DNA of 64,000 nt from Epiperipatus broadwayi (Eukaryota > Onychophora > Udeonychophora > Euonychophora > Peripatidae): NCBI GenBank assembly GCA_028023455.1, contig JAQFVV010006335.1:3210412-3274411 (forward strand). The letters run 5' to 3'. Below the pieces are notes generated by a model that saw only the letters and a program-made list of their open reading frames with translations, made no database searches and had not been told where the DNA came from. Below are positions 33,779 to 45,674 of this stretch, one piece after another (position 1 is the stretch's first letter; the number at the start of each line of letters is the position of its first letter). A program made the translations under genes and the position numbers.

Positions 33779-34270
33779 AATTTTTTTTAAATTTATATTT
33801 TTCTAAATTATTTTTATCATTTATTCTCCATCCATATATTTTACTATTCTTTCTACTTTTATTAATATTTTTCATCACATTATTAACCATTTCTATTATA
33901 AAGAAATTATGATCACTATTACATACTCTCTCTTCATTATCAAAAACTTTAATTTTTTGTATTTTATTTATTCCTTTTTTATCTACTACTACATAATCTA
34001 TTTTGTAAAATATATTATTATCTAGAACATGTATATTCTTCCTCATAAATGTCTGATAAATTTTCAATGTTCAAATTGACTTTCTGACAAAAAAACTTCA
34101 GAAGCTGCCCATTCTTTTTTTTTTTTTATTAAGAAAAAAATTACAGTGTCAGGTAGCTACATTTGATAATTATAATAGTTTCATATAGAAGTTCAAAGTT
34201 TTGCAACCTTGTTATCTAAATCATCAATTTATTCAATATGTCCATTCATGTTCCCTATAACAATATTTTT
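33756..34270 (-). pseudogene. LINE-2 endonuclease, C-terminal half
   Basis: From about 34265 the minus strand reads NIVIGNMNGHIE, a decayed form of the (I/V)GDFN endonuclease motif, followed by DDLDNKVAKL and stops. The frame 34067-33756 then has DNNIFYKIDYVVVDKKG, matching the conserved IDY strand, and ERVCNSDHNFFIIEM with the catalytic SDH motif. Order and spacing are those of APE-type LINE endonucleases. The N-terminal Asn and Glu motifs are missing through 5' truncation. Confidence 0.8.
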
Positions 34271-34377
34271 CCCCTAAAATAATTATTATAACTTAGCTTC
34301 CTCAGTTACATATTTTTTAAACTATAGTTTAAATAATTATATAATTGAAAGAGCTAGGCTATAAGATTTTATTAAAA

Positions 34378-35035
34378 AATAAAAAATAAAGTAATAATGG
34401 GAAGTTAAAAGATTATAAAGTTTATAGTTTTTAGATATTAAAAACAAGATAAATATACAATATTATTAATAACATAAGAATGAATAAAAAATAATATATA
34501 TTACATGATTTGAAAATTAAAAAGAATATTCTAAAACTTAACTGAGAATTATATGAAAATAAAACAATAAGTATTTTATTAATGTGGAAATAATAAAATT
34601 AGCATTTACATTTATAAGGAATAGAAGTACTTAGGAGATTATTAAAAATAATAAAAATGAATAATATATTTAGATTAATAAATCTTCATGAATATGTATA
34701 TATACAGTCAAAAATATACATATACAATTTATATTTATTTTATATTGTATATTTTACTTTATATTACCTGGATTATTTTATTTGGATTTGATTATATTTA
34801 TTTCAATTTTATAATGTTTTGTTATATTTTATGTTGTTTCGTGTTTTTTTTTTATTAATTTGATTGTTTACATTTTTGTGATATTATTTATATAATTATG
34901 TATTTCATTTTGTTCATTATATCATAGCTCTGAAGAAGATAACAGAACAGTCAAAATTTAAGATTGTGCGTGCAAATATGTATAACAAAAACTTTTTGCT
35001 AAAAAATGTTCAAAATAGAGTTGATAAATTTCATT
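34378..35035 (+). repeat. Right arm of the ~0.7-kb inverted repeat
   Basis: Plus-strand copy of the sequence seen inverted at 30062-30830. Reading rightward it ends CATAGCTCTGAAGAAGATAAC, then a stretch that could start a protein (ATG near 34979: MYNKNFLLKNVQNRVDK), after which the match ends at about 35035. The last residues correspond to the ORF1 frame of the younger LINE (KSVQCRVDKIQ). The arm thus may be a LINE 5' UTR plus the first codons, left without the rest. Confidence 0.85.
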
Positions 35036-35039
35036 TATA

Positions 35040-37250
35040 TATGATTTTACATGATTGTTTAAAACAACAGTTTGTGAAATTCACGTTTCTGAATTCCATT
35101 TTCTATTGTCAAAATGATGTCGATTAATATAATATGTATTCTAAAATCAATTTTAGCAGTCAAAATAATTAAATCTTAGCTTTTTTTTTTACCATATACG
35201 AAAAAATTATGTTAAACATTTATATTTTTAATGACACTATTTTGATTTATAGACACATTGAGTCTTTCAAACAAAAAACTATTTTAAAATATTCAATACG
35301 TATATATATATATATATGTGTGTGTGTGCGTGTGTATTAAAGCCTATAAAATAATAAATAACAATAGAACTTGAATGAACAATTTTATACTAAAAGATGG
35401 AACTAACACAAAATAACTTCTAATTTAAGATTCAGTTTGTTTTTTACAAGGGCTAAAAGTCAATTCTCTCGTTTTCATTATCTTGATAGTTTTATTATTA
35501 TTAACTAGATCACATGATTTCAACTTATTCTTCCAGGTTTACCTAAGTAACTTTGGTTATATCATAGATGAAATATTTATTTAAATTGTTTTGTGGAAAT
35601 TTTTCATTTATATTTTTATCTGTAAGTTTATGAAAAATTGTAATCAAATAAATATATTAAACTACTCCCCTAATTGTTAAACAGTTTAGCAAATAATGGA
35701 ACCGCTAATATTTTTTTCACTGTAACATATTTTGATCTAAAACAGGATATATTAAGATAATTCTAAAGATAAAACATAAAAAGTTTTTCACTCAAGAATA
35801 AAATTTATACTCTTGAAGAGAGATCTGAATATGTGAAGAAGTAGTTTGTTTTTTTGGTTAAAGTAGTTTACTGTTTTAATAGATTTTTCAATAATTAGAT
35901 GATATGTATTTAATAACATTAACATATACTATCTGTAGAAATTTTACAATATTTCAAATCACTGTATGTTCAATAAAAAAACAACAACAAGAATCATACT
36001 CCATTAGATATATGTTTCTGTCAGCAGTGTGGTAATGTAATATTCATTTAAACATCTTGACATTTAATTTGATATTAAAGTTGAAATGTAAAACGTAATA
36101 TTATAAAGGAATTGAAATAATAATTGCATTGCTATATTTGAAGGAATGTTAATATTATTCTGGATGCTGATGATATCAATAAGAGATACCCACATCCAGC
36201 AGAGATTGGTTGATTTTTTTTATTAATTCAAATTCTGACATTGTTATTCCCTGGTGAGAGTTTTTGAAAATGCTCAGCCTTTTACTTCTGTATAAAATTT
36301 TTATTTTATACTAAAATTTAATAAATTAGACTTACTATTCTTAATTTAATTTTATAAATGAATAATATTCTAAAAATCATATTTGACCTTGTTAAATATT
36401 TATAAACTGACTTGCAAATAAGAACAATAAACATAAATTTTGTCACCTATGTTGTCTAAACACTTTTAAAAAATGAACATTTTTTTTTAAGTTTTTCTTC
36501 AATGTAAATAAATGAATGTAAATTTGTGATAAAATATCATAATTTTATTTCAAAATCTTATGTTTTATAATTATTACAATATTTGAAAAAATTCTATCAT
36601 CGTGTCAATTTTGACAGGCTTGATGTTAGCAATAAGTTTTACATAAAGCATTAAGAAAAAAAGAATGTCTTTGTAATATATATTTCCTTAGATATCCATA
36701 GAGAGAGTAAATGTGATTGATATTTGTTGACTCTTCATAAAATACTGATTCATCGGATCTTTTTTTAATTAAAAAATCAATGAAAGCATTAAAGCCAAGT
36801 TTATAATGTTATAAAAATGTCTAATAATAATAATAATAGTGAAATAGTGTTCTAAAGTGGTAGAATGACCATATATTTGCTGAATGAAACATCAAATTAC
36901 TCTCAATGAATATGAAAACTACAGTACAAAAATATTATTCATTAGGTGGATAATCTCTAGTCTAATAAATTATTAATACAAAATCTTAATATATTTCTGT
37001 GTAAGTGGTTTGTGTCAATGTTGTGAGGGCAATAAGTTTGACACATCAATTAAACTATAGTAATTGATTATCTATATATACTGAACAGTGATAAATGTGT
37101 GTAAAAGAGATTATGATGTGGGCCAACTAACGTGTGCTGGATCAGCATGAAATATACATTTAGATTTCATACAATTTTTTCACATGTCTTTGGTCATATT
37201 TTCATGATTACACACCTCCACAATGTGTTAAAAGTGGATAAAAACCAATC
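35040..37250. other. AT-rich DNA, no gene seen
   Basis: (AT)n/(GT)n at 35299-35334 is the only clear structure. The segments 36900-36975 and 38165-38240 look related (TCTCTAGTC...ATGAA/TAATAAA). Confidence 0.5.
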
Positions 37251-37254
37251 CTTT

Positions 37255-38100
37255 GTATTTATCATCTAATAAATGTATTAAATGTCTATTAGAAAAATCT
37301 AATTATATTTAAATATTCCAAATACATTCAACTGTTAGATATAGCCCACAGATTAGTATATGCACAACTTTTGAGAGGTATTATTCTTCTATTTTCTTCA
37401 GGTGTTGCTGGCCTGACCAGTGACAGTATTAGCATGGGAATTTAACATAGACCCTTAGATTCTTGAATATTGAATTTTAAGGCAATACTCTAACCAACTA
37501 AGCCATAATGCCAAAAGCAACAATCCATACAAATTTCATATACTTATCTATGAGGTTCCTCATAATTTCTCCACTTTTTCCTAAGAGCATAGTTGATTAG
37601 TGATTTCCATACATTACTTATAGACATTCTAGTTTGACTTATGGAAATGTTCACCATTGTCATGTGAGAAGCTTGAAGCAAATTGAAAGAATCTGCTCAC
37701 ATGACAATGGCAAACGTAAGGTATGAAAACCACTAATCAACTTTGCTCTTAGGAAAAAGTGAAGAAATGAGGAGGATTCTCATAGATATGTTTATGAAAT
37801 TTATATTGTTTGTGGTCTTTGGCAGAATGTCTTGGCTGGTTAGAGCATTACCTTAAAACTCAATATTCAAAAATCGAAGGGTCAATGTTCAATTCCCATT
37901 TAATACTGTCACTGGTCAGGTTAGTAATGCCTGAAGAAGAGGAAGAAAACTTCTTATAATTTTGTATATATACTAATCTGTGTGCTATTACTAACTGTTG
38001 AATGTATTTGGAATATTTAAATATAGTTACTTTTTTCTAACGGCATTCAATACTTAAATTAGATGATGGAAATTGTCAAATGTATAAATACAATGAAAAC
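37255..38100. mobile_element. Foldback FB-B copy 1, made of inverted tRNA-like SINE arms
   Basis: The arms of about 400 bp (37255-37676 and 37695-38100) meet at a loop of about 18 bp. Outer pairs: TTTAAATATTCCAAATACAT against ATGTATTTGGAATATTTAAA. Inner pairs: CATTGTCATGTGAG against CTCACATGACAATGG. Each arm contains a tRNA-like stretch. On the right (37820-37900) it has box A TGGCTGGTTAGAGCA and box B GTTCAATTCCC; on the left these are inverted. Both arms then pass CCTGAAGAAG. So the foldback is probably two SINE copies joined in opposite orientation. Copy 2 is at 56045-57195. Confidence 0.82.
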
Positions 38101-38109
38101 ACCATTATC

Positions 38110-40020
38110 ACAAACCTTCAATAAAATTTGTTCTTATCTTATGTGAAAGTGGTGTAGTGAAAATTGCACTACACAAATATTTTTTATTAAATGAAACATC
38201 TCTAGTCCGATGAATGACTAATAAAAACTTATTAATATATGATGATATAAAATTTGGCATATTGTATATTATATATTAAATTATAATTAATATAAGTTGC
38301 CATAGTCTTAGTTTTTACTAAAAATAAATTTTCATAAGCATGCATTTATTCTCGAGCATAAATCTGTATTCAGATTTAGAAAAATACTGTAGCTACAATC
38401 TTTCAAAAAGCTAGTGGGAATAAAGTGTCTAAGGGTCTATCTAATCAATAGCTACTAAATGTTCTGCTATTATGAAATTATCAATTGGCAAGTTTGACAT
38501 CATTGATGCATGTAATTTGCTAGTCTACATCCAACATGTCGATAGATATCTATTTATTAATAAAATTGATGATAATAAATTTAAAATAGCTTCAGTGCTA
38601 TGTTTCACAGGAAAAAGAGTATTAGAATTGCTAATTGGCTCTGTGAGTCTGGTTTTCTTGTGAATTACCCTTTCAATCAAGTAAAACAATGCTTTCCAAA
38701 TTATTTTAGCCCACATTTCTCCCAGGCACACTGAAAGGCTTCATACAGAAACTGCTATGAAAACAAAAATTAAAAAAATAATTTTCCATATAGGTTTGCA
38801 AAATGAACATATCTATAGCTCATTTGTTGATGAGGGACTCCAAAATCAATTTCTGTGGGAGAACAGTGGAACTTTGTGCCATCAGTTGTTAAGTGATAGC
38901 AAGATAATATATAATGAAGACATAAAGTGAGGTATGATTCAAGAATTGGTGCTTGGGTAATCAAGAAAATTTTCAGAGATAAAAATCAAAACTAATGGGC
39001 AAACTAATGTTTATAAAATGTATAAACCTGAGTAAAAGGTATTTAGAAACATAATAGAAAAAAATAATGGTAATAAAACTCTCCTTCATTATTTTGTTGC
39101 AGAAAATCTGGCTATAAAGCTATAAATTGTTGTCACAAAGATCTGTAACAATATACACCACATGGAAATAATTGTAATAAAAAAATGGGCAAAGAAGATA
39201 AAAACAGCAATGGCCATAAAGATGTATTAAATAGAAAAAGCAGTATTATATTATCCATGACTAGAATATACCCACATTTAGAAGTCACATTTAAAATAAC
39301 ACCTACAGACAAATGTTCTCCATGCACAAAATATCTGAATACAATCTTAGAATCTATTAAATCAATATCTAATCCTAACATAACTTTTTCACACAACAAA
39401 TAGCACTATTGAAATACATATGTACTTCTACACACAAACACAAATTATAACTTAGACTTGGCAGTGATAGGCATTAATAATAAGCAACTAATATGTAGAT
39501 TTAAATATTGAATGTTCAAGCCCAATTTTTTTATATTTTCTATTCAAAATGAACACATGGTCATTACCAACATTACATTTCATAAGTTATAAGAGAAATA
39601 TACTTAACATTGACACTATATGTTAGTTTTGCCACAGATCAAAAAAGAAACAAAAACATATATTTTTTGAGTGTAGTAGCCTGCAATACACTAGATTTTA
39701 TATTACAAAAATTTATCAGAAAAAGAATATCATTATAAGTTCAATTACAATCTTTTCTAAATGCTTGCTTTGCAGAAATAAGAAGTATAATATTTGTGCT
39801 ATGTGTGTTATGGTGCTCAAGGTGCACTTATCTTTACTATAGTAATGCAAAAAATTTTAATACTTTTAAAAACAAATTACAGACAGTAAAACAAAGAGAT
39901 AATAAATCATCCCATCAGACATTTTCATAGTTACTTAATCACTTTTCCATCAGTGCTCTAATTAGTATAATTTACAGAATGCTATTGAAATTACCCCTAC
40001 TATTATTTGATTTGTTTTAT
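38110..40020. other. No recognisable gene
   Basis: Open frames at 38472-38731 (both strands) and 39133-39403 have no motif I know. Confidence 0.45.
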
Positions 40021-40021
40021 T

Positions 40022-40125
40022 TTTTTTCTTTTTCTCATGTGTCATAGCATCAGCCGGGAAGCAAACCCGCTAATCCAGGACAACTGCTTGTAAAGCAGAT
40101 GTTGCTGCCTTTTGACCACCAATGC
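40022..40125 (-). mobile_element. tRNA-derived SINE, copy 2
   Basis: The minus strand starts GCATTGGTGGTCAAAAGGCA, has a TCTGCTTTACAAGCAG anticodon-arm-like stretch (Val-TAC-like loop), an insert, then GGGTTTGCTTCCCGG (box B) and ATGCTATGACACATGAG-A-rich tail. Body and tail match the copies at 25067 and 47345. Confidence 0.72.
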
Positions 40126-40129
40126 TTGA

Positions 40130-41240
40130 TTAGTTTTTTTTCTTTTAAACTGAAATATCCTGTAAACTGAAATATATGTAGATATATCCTTGAATAAAAT
40201 TTCTTCTAAAACAAGAAAAAAAATGGAAAAGGCAATCAGTTAGCCAGTATAAAAAATATATCAACTATTGAATATGAGAAAAGCAGTAGTGTTATATAAT
40301 TCCCATTAATTTAATATGATTGGTTGTATACACTACCAACATCACGAATATTTTGAAATGAAAAAAAATCTCCCATATTAATTGTTTTATAATGCAATCT
40401 ATAGACCTCATATTTAATTGAAAGCATTTAAAATATAAAAGTAAATTGTGAATCAAACAATTATCCTCCAAAAAGATAAAGAATAACTACCATTAGTATT
40501 TATAAACTCTGAACATTTGCCATTGTTACATGGCTATAAATATTTACTAATTATCATTGATACATTTTTTAAATATGTAACTTCTTATCAATTAAGAAAG
40601 GCAATGAAATTTTAATGACCAGGACAGTAATCTAATTAGATTTGAATAAAGCGTAGATATTTATTTTCATTTAAAAATTTGAAAATCTAAATACAACAAT
40701 TAGCAATTACAAGTATATTATTGTGTATTTAAAATCTATAAAAAATCTTGAGAAAGACTGGCAAGAAAAATATACAGATTATTCACAATGGAATCCAGTC
40801 AAAGTCATTATTAATAATTACAAAAAATATTAAACAACGTCATCTAGAATATAAATTGCTTATCAATAATCCACAGTTGTCATTTTAATTCAATTATTTT
40901 TTAATTATTCTACCTCAAACTAAATTAAAAATGCATTATCTGTTTGTTTTAATTTTTGATTCAAAACAAAATAATTAATCAATCTGTTAAAAGAATATAA
41001 ATATATAACCAAAAAAAAAGTTATGCAAATACTAACTATATAATAAAGTATTAATTAGAAAACCTTAACTAAATGACACTAAATTACCAAACAAAGAAAA
41101 TTTTATAATTTATTACAAGTCTACATATAATGTTAAATGAAATAGAGCTAAAAATATTTATGATGAGCACGAATAGAAAAATAATGAGAATTATATTGCA
41201 ATGCACACAGATTATATACTAAAAAAAATAAAGGGAATTA
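40130..41240. other. AT-rich DNA, no gene seen
   Basis: No open frame of interest, no repeat recognised. Confidence 0.55.
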
Positions 41241-41277
41241 TAATGCAGAATATATATATAGATAGATATATATAGAT

Positions 41278-41490
41278 AGAGAAGGAAAAAAAAAAAAAAA
41301 AAGAGAGAAAAGAAGAAAAGAAGAAGAGAGAGGAGAAAAGAAAAGGAAAGAAGAAAGAAGAAAAAGAAGAAAAAAAAAAAGAAGAAGAAGAAGAAGAAGA
41401 AGAAGAAAAGAGAAGAAGAAGAAGAAGAAGAGAGAAGAAGAAGAAAAAGAGGAGAGAGAGAGAGGGAAAGAAGAAAGAGGGAAGAGGAGG

Positions 41491-41550
<60 letters not shown>
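41278..41550. repeat. Pure purine tract (215 nt) plus (GA)n
   Basis: 41278-41492 contains no pyrimidine on the plus strand: A-runs, AAG/GAA triplets and GA pairs. GATAGATA then leads to about 26 GA units (41498-41550). The Ser/Leu/Phe-rich frames on the other strand are by-products. Such tracts can form triplex (H-) DNA. Confidence 0.97.
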
Positions 41551-41552
<2 letters not shown>

Positions 41553-41559
41553 TCAATTA

Positions 41560-42620
41560 ATAAATAATACATATATAAAATATATAAATAAAATGTAAAG
41601 TAAGAGAAAAAAAATGAAACAGTTCATGTGTTACATTTTTTTATTGCAATGTTTATAAATATTATTTTGTATTAAAATAAAGATTTAATAATAATTATTT
41701 ATTCAAAAATACTAATGTAGTTTTGTTAATGAAATAATAACATGAGATAGTTTTGCCTTATTTAGCTTTGTTTGATATTGAGGATTTTTAGCTAATATAG
41801 ATTACTCATTTGATTTGGCAAAAAGGGTTGGTTTTTAATAAATGTAAACATGATTATCAGAGATTTTTTTTTTAAAGTTATTGTTAATATTTTTATTCCA
41901 AAAAGTTGAAAGACACTAAAACAATTTATTTTAAAGGAATAAGTTGTGATTATAAATACTGGAAATTTAACCTTAACGTGTGGAATCATGGTATAGCAAT
42001 CTCATTAAACATGTGTTCAGTGGTCATAATCTATTCATATGACTAATAGCCAAAGAAATGGCCAAAGAAATGCTTTGTTAATAAGTTTTCCTATTAAGAA
42101 ACATTTGACAGTTATATTTTTAGTTGTAAATATTTTAACAAGAAATCCCAAGCAATAAGTAAATTGAGGGAAGAGAAGTCAATTTGTAGTAGTATTTACC
42201 TGCTTAAATGTTTTTTTTAAATAAAATTATTAAATATTTATTTCTTAATAAATAATCAAAATACTCTAGAATACACTCTAAACAATTCAATATCTCTATA
42301 TAAAATAAATAATTGAATATTAATTATAGCCAGCTAATGGCAATTTACTCCATCTGGAGTAGCAAATTAATGTTAATATTTAAATCTTATTAAAATATTC
42401 AACACTACCATCTCATGTAAATGGTCAACTTTTTATAAGTTATGTATCTTCACATAATTATAATGTCTATCATATTTATAAAATATGATTTATTGATTTT
42501 CATTTTCTTCAAGTCATTTTCTACATGTAGAAAAAGATATTATCAAAGTATAAGTCACCACCATGTTCTGCATTTATAGGCTTACACTTACCTATAGAAT
42601 AACACAATTATTATATATCA
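41560..42620. other. AT-rich DNA, no gene seen
   Basis: Nothing recognised. CCAAAGAAATGG is repeated in tandem near 42051. Confidence 0.5.
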
Positions 42621-42623
42621 ATT

Positions 42624-42788
42624 TATGTTTAAGAGTACTTTTAATGCACATTTAGTCTCCCCAATGTAACTGGATTTGCAATAACACACCACTTTATAAA
42701 TAACATTTTACTTTTTGATTTTATCAACAACATCTTTACTATTTGTAATTAGGCTACTAGTGTTTGGCCCAATATTATATGCAACATT
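42624..42788 (-). pseudogene. PLE endonuclease fragment (GIY-YIG)
   Basis: Minus-strand translation gives NVAYNIGPNTSSLITNSKDV, then KIKK, an in-frame TAA (42708-42710), then NVIYKVVCYCKSSYIGETK. Y-K-x2-C-x-C...SYIGE-T-K is the PLE form of the GIY-YIG core, compare IYKWLCVCGKAYIGESR at 19.8 kb, and the preceding N-x-NSK segment also aligns (NLNRLINNSKN). The catalytic Arg is Lys here. About 55 codons survive; no RT is left nearby. Confidence 0.78.
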
Positions 42789-42799
42789 GAAATAGTGGG

Positions 42800-44035
42800 A
42801 TGATTACATATACTTTTTGTGTGAATACTTTGATTTTTAAGAAAAAATATTTTATTGAAAAATATTGTCATAAATTATAAAATGATCTTCATCAACAAAC
42901 TTATCATTGTTTTTTTTTAATTTTAAAGTTATTTTGAATATTTTTAAAAATATTTTATTTTTAGGACATATGATTTTAATGAAATTTATGTAAAGCAAAA
43001 AGATTTGAAAAGAAATATATTTTTTTCATTAAATACATTTTCAGCTTGAATGCTTAATTGAAATTCTTTATGTAGATATAATATAACTGCTAATAGTTTT
43101 AATTACAAAATTGAGATTATATTTTTCAGATTAATTTTATTATGTGAATTTATGCTTTTAATGAAATTTAAATAACATAAAAAAATTAATGATAAATAAG
43201 TATTTTTTCCTAAAAAATGAAATTAAAGGCAAATATGAATAAGATGAACAAAATCCATGAATGTGTTCAAAATAATGTACTTAAGAGGTTGAAGTGGGAA
43301 AAATTTCTTTTATTATATATTTTCTCAATTACTTTAGGTAAAGTATCTAGAAAAAAATGCATTTTATTTTAATATTATAAATAAAAAAACTGCCATTTTA
43401 AGATGATATTTTATTTAGCTACATAGAACTGCAGATACCATTGAGTAAATGAAGAATTAATATTTAATTGGTGGTGTTTGTACTTTATGAATTTAGAAGA
43501 AAAAGTGAAGAGATAATTAATTTGAAAAATTGATATATACTTTATTACAAAGGTGCATTTATTGGAAACACACATGGAATGGGAATCATTATAAATAAAA
43601 TGCCAAAATATAATATTTTGGATATTGTAATAAATAAGACAGAGAGTAAGATATGTAATTAAACTCAAGAGAAGGTACTGAATGCAGATAATTTATGTAC
43701 TAAAAAATTTTCATTGTGTTAAAGTAAGTGTATATTTGTGTGTGCATAAAATGTTTTGGATAACATGAAATATTTTTAAATTATCATATGATACTTTAAT
43801 GTTTCTATTTGAAGATAACTGTCAGATAATAGTGATGTGGATAAATTTTCTTTATGATGATAGAAATAAATCCTGAGCCACACTTGTGAAATCTTGCAGT
43901 AAAAAAATATATGGTAATAGACCACAGCCAGCAACACATTAAAAAGAGTGGCCATTTATTCTTAATCCAACTATGTATTAGTCACTCATTTGATTACTGG
44001 TGTATCAATGTGTCTCTGAAGATTCTCATGCTAGG
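42800..44035. other. AT-rich DNA, no gene seen
   Basis: RT sequence belonging to the PLE scrap was looked for upstream and not found. Confidence 0.5.
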
Positions 44036-44175
44036 TTTGGAGGTATTTGTTAATTAGTCACTGTACATCACCTGGTGGTGCTGTTTCTGTGTAAAAACAC
44101 AGAATAATACTGCTTATGCAGCCAAACCTATGAATAATACATCATTATGATCATAATAGCCATTTATGTTGCCAG

Positions 44176-44535
44176 ATGATATCGGTTCCAAACATGGCCA
44201 ATTCTTCCACATCCGAACCTATGGCTAAGAACAACACTACAATCATAATATCATCAATTTGTGCCTTGGGGCCTCACATCTTATGCATATTGACAGAATT
44301 TGTATTTTTACTAGCATTTAATATAAGGGTTATGCAGTGGAATGTTTTCCAACTGTTAAACTGGTTGATGAAAATGGTTTTTGGTAGACCCCAACTGACT
44401 GATTTTAACCTACTAGTAATTGTCAGCATATTATCAAGACTTCCATATGCATTTTTTGATGGTTTGAAATTTGGAAAGGGGTCTGCCATGGGACTATTTC
44501 AGGTGTTCATGATAAAAGTACCATTTTCATCATGA
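44176..44535 (+). pseudogene. Membrane-protein-like reading frame inside the TIR element, part 1
   Basis: ATG-started 119-codon frame with two or three hydrophobic stretches (IIISSICALGPHILCILTEF, LLVIVSILSRLPYAFF), less AT-rich than its surroundings. The layout of a basic loop (FGRPQ), a membrane segment, GLKFGKG, then in the next frame a TERGTVFFLQG-like loop, recalls the C-terminal half of major-facilitator transporters, perhaps SLC46-like. I recognise this only as a pattern. The frame appears to shift at about 44515-44530 into the one at 44532-44705. It may be a captured host-gene fragment, an old transposon ORF, or chance. Confidence 0.3.
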
Positions 44536-44705
44536 CTCATGTTAGAATAACAAAATGGCTGAGGGCAGTTAGCATAACATTTTTCTTTCAACTGGGGGAC
44601 ATCCCAAACACAGAAAGAGGCACAGTATTTTTTCTTCAGGGCCAAAACATCCTACCACATGTCATTCAATGTGTATGTGGGTTTGGTATGAGCCTTAGAT
44701 TTTGA
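44532..44705 (+). pseudogene. Membrane-protein-like reading frame, part 2
   Basis: A 57-codon frame with MTHVRITKWLRAVSITFFF and ERGTVFFLQGQNILPHVIQC, overlapping the end of part 1. The ERGTVF...LQG loop followed by a hydrophobic stretch continues the transporter-like pattern. A stop at 44703 ends it with no further homologous frame seen. AATAAA follows near 44787. Confidence 0.28.
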
Positions 44706-45047
44706 CAACATGTCTGTTGGCAGTTTGTATGCTACTGGCATGACTGCAGGTGAACCATTATGTCATTAATTCTAGTCATATGTCGTAAATAAATGGAGTG
44801 ATTCAATGAATCTGTTTTGTGATTATTTTGTATAAGTCAGTTAACACCCAGATGGTTGTCAGTGTTTAAGGGTAGGGGTTTGATGAAAGTAAGACAGCCT
44901 TATGAACAACAGCTACAGAAAAGTGTACATTGGTTTGACTGCTTTTGAATGATTAGAAATCAAACAACATGCTTTTTTGTTGGGAAGGAAATTGACTATT
45001 TTGATTGATATATTAAAAAAACATGTTTCATTTATAAACAATACAGC

Positions 45048-45240
45048 TGTTTATAAAATATACTATAATTAAAAAAAATCAAGCCAACATGTGACATAAT
45101 GTCAAAAAAGGATGTATTTGTTATAAAAAAACATAAAAGCTTTTTATAAAACTTGTACTATAATTAGAACAAAATAAAAAAGAGACAACATGTCACATAA
45201 TGTAAACAAAAAAAACCTATTTGTTATAAAACTAATAAAA
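45048..45240. repeat. Two-copy ~95-bp tandem repeat
   Basis: Both units contain TTTATAAAA, TACTATAATTA, CAACATGT(G/C)ACATAATGT and TTTGTTATAAAA. Confidence 0.65.
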
Positions 45241-45674
45241 AGCATTTTGTTTAAAAAAACAAAAAAAAAAAAGAAGGTACATTTTGAACAGAAATACATC
45301 CTTATTATTTAACAAAAAAAAAGCCACATTTTAAAAAAAAACAGAAAACTCTCCATTATGTACATTTTGTTGTTGGGAAAAAAAGCCATATGAAAAAATA
45401 CCCTATATTTGTAAAAGTAGAGAAGAAAAGTAAAAACTTATTTACAAAAAAAAAGCCCATATTTTTAAACACAAAAAAAGTTACCATTATAATGTATATT
45501 TTCTAGAAAAAAAAAGCTGTATGGAAAAATTCCGTATATTTGAACCAAAAAAATTGTATGTAAAAATAATGTAACTTTGGAAAAAATCAAGAGGCCTGGG
45601 AAAAGTATATCACTATTTTTTAAGAGAAACAGCACCACCAATCTATGTACAGTGTATAATTAACAAATACCAGT

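Larger units (their letters stand above)
30865..34280 (-). mobile_element. Second, older non-LTR retrotransposon (LINE-2 of this window)
   Basis: Decayed minus-strand LINE with APE endonuclease remains, RT and C-terminal CCHC motif, ending in an (ATATC/G)n tail at about 30865-30893, the simple-repeat 3' tail common in several LINE clades. The 5' part of the endonuclease is missing. It is a different family from the 25-30 kb LINE: motif wording differs (GLRQGC, DDIFLC) and the codons are far more AT-rich. Flanked on both sides by the inverted repeat arms. Many stops and frameshifts. Confidence 0.88.
44042..45671. mobile_element. 1.63-kb element with 47-bp terminal inverted repeats
   Basis: Left end 44042-44088 and right end 45625-45671 are inverted copies with 41 of 47 positions equal by my count. 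Both read GGTATTTGTTAATTA, then CACTGTACAT, then TGGTGGTGCTGTTTCT. Inside are a membrane-protein-like coding remnant (44176-44705) and an A-rich part with tandem repeats (45048-45240 and around 45345-45560). No transposase is seen, so it would be non-autonomous. Flanking target-site duplications were not identified. Confidence 0.72.

Noticed and set aside
39133-39403. Overlapping frames on both strands
   Set aside because: No motif, no conserved partner, composition like the surroundings.
41212-41572. Two ~115-codon Ser/Leu/Phe-rich frames on the minus strand
   Set aside because: They are the complement of the purine tract; composition alone keeps them open.
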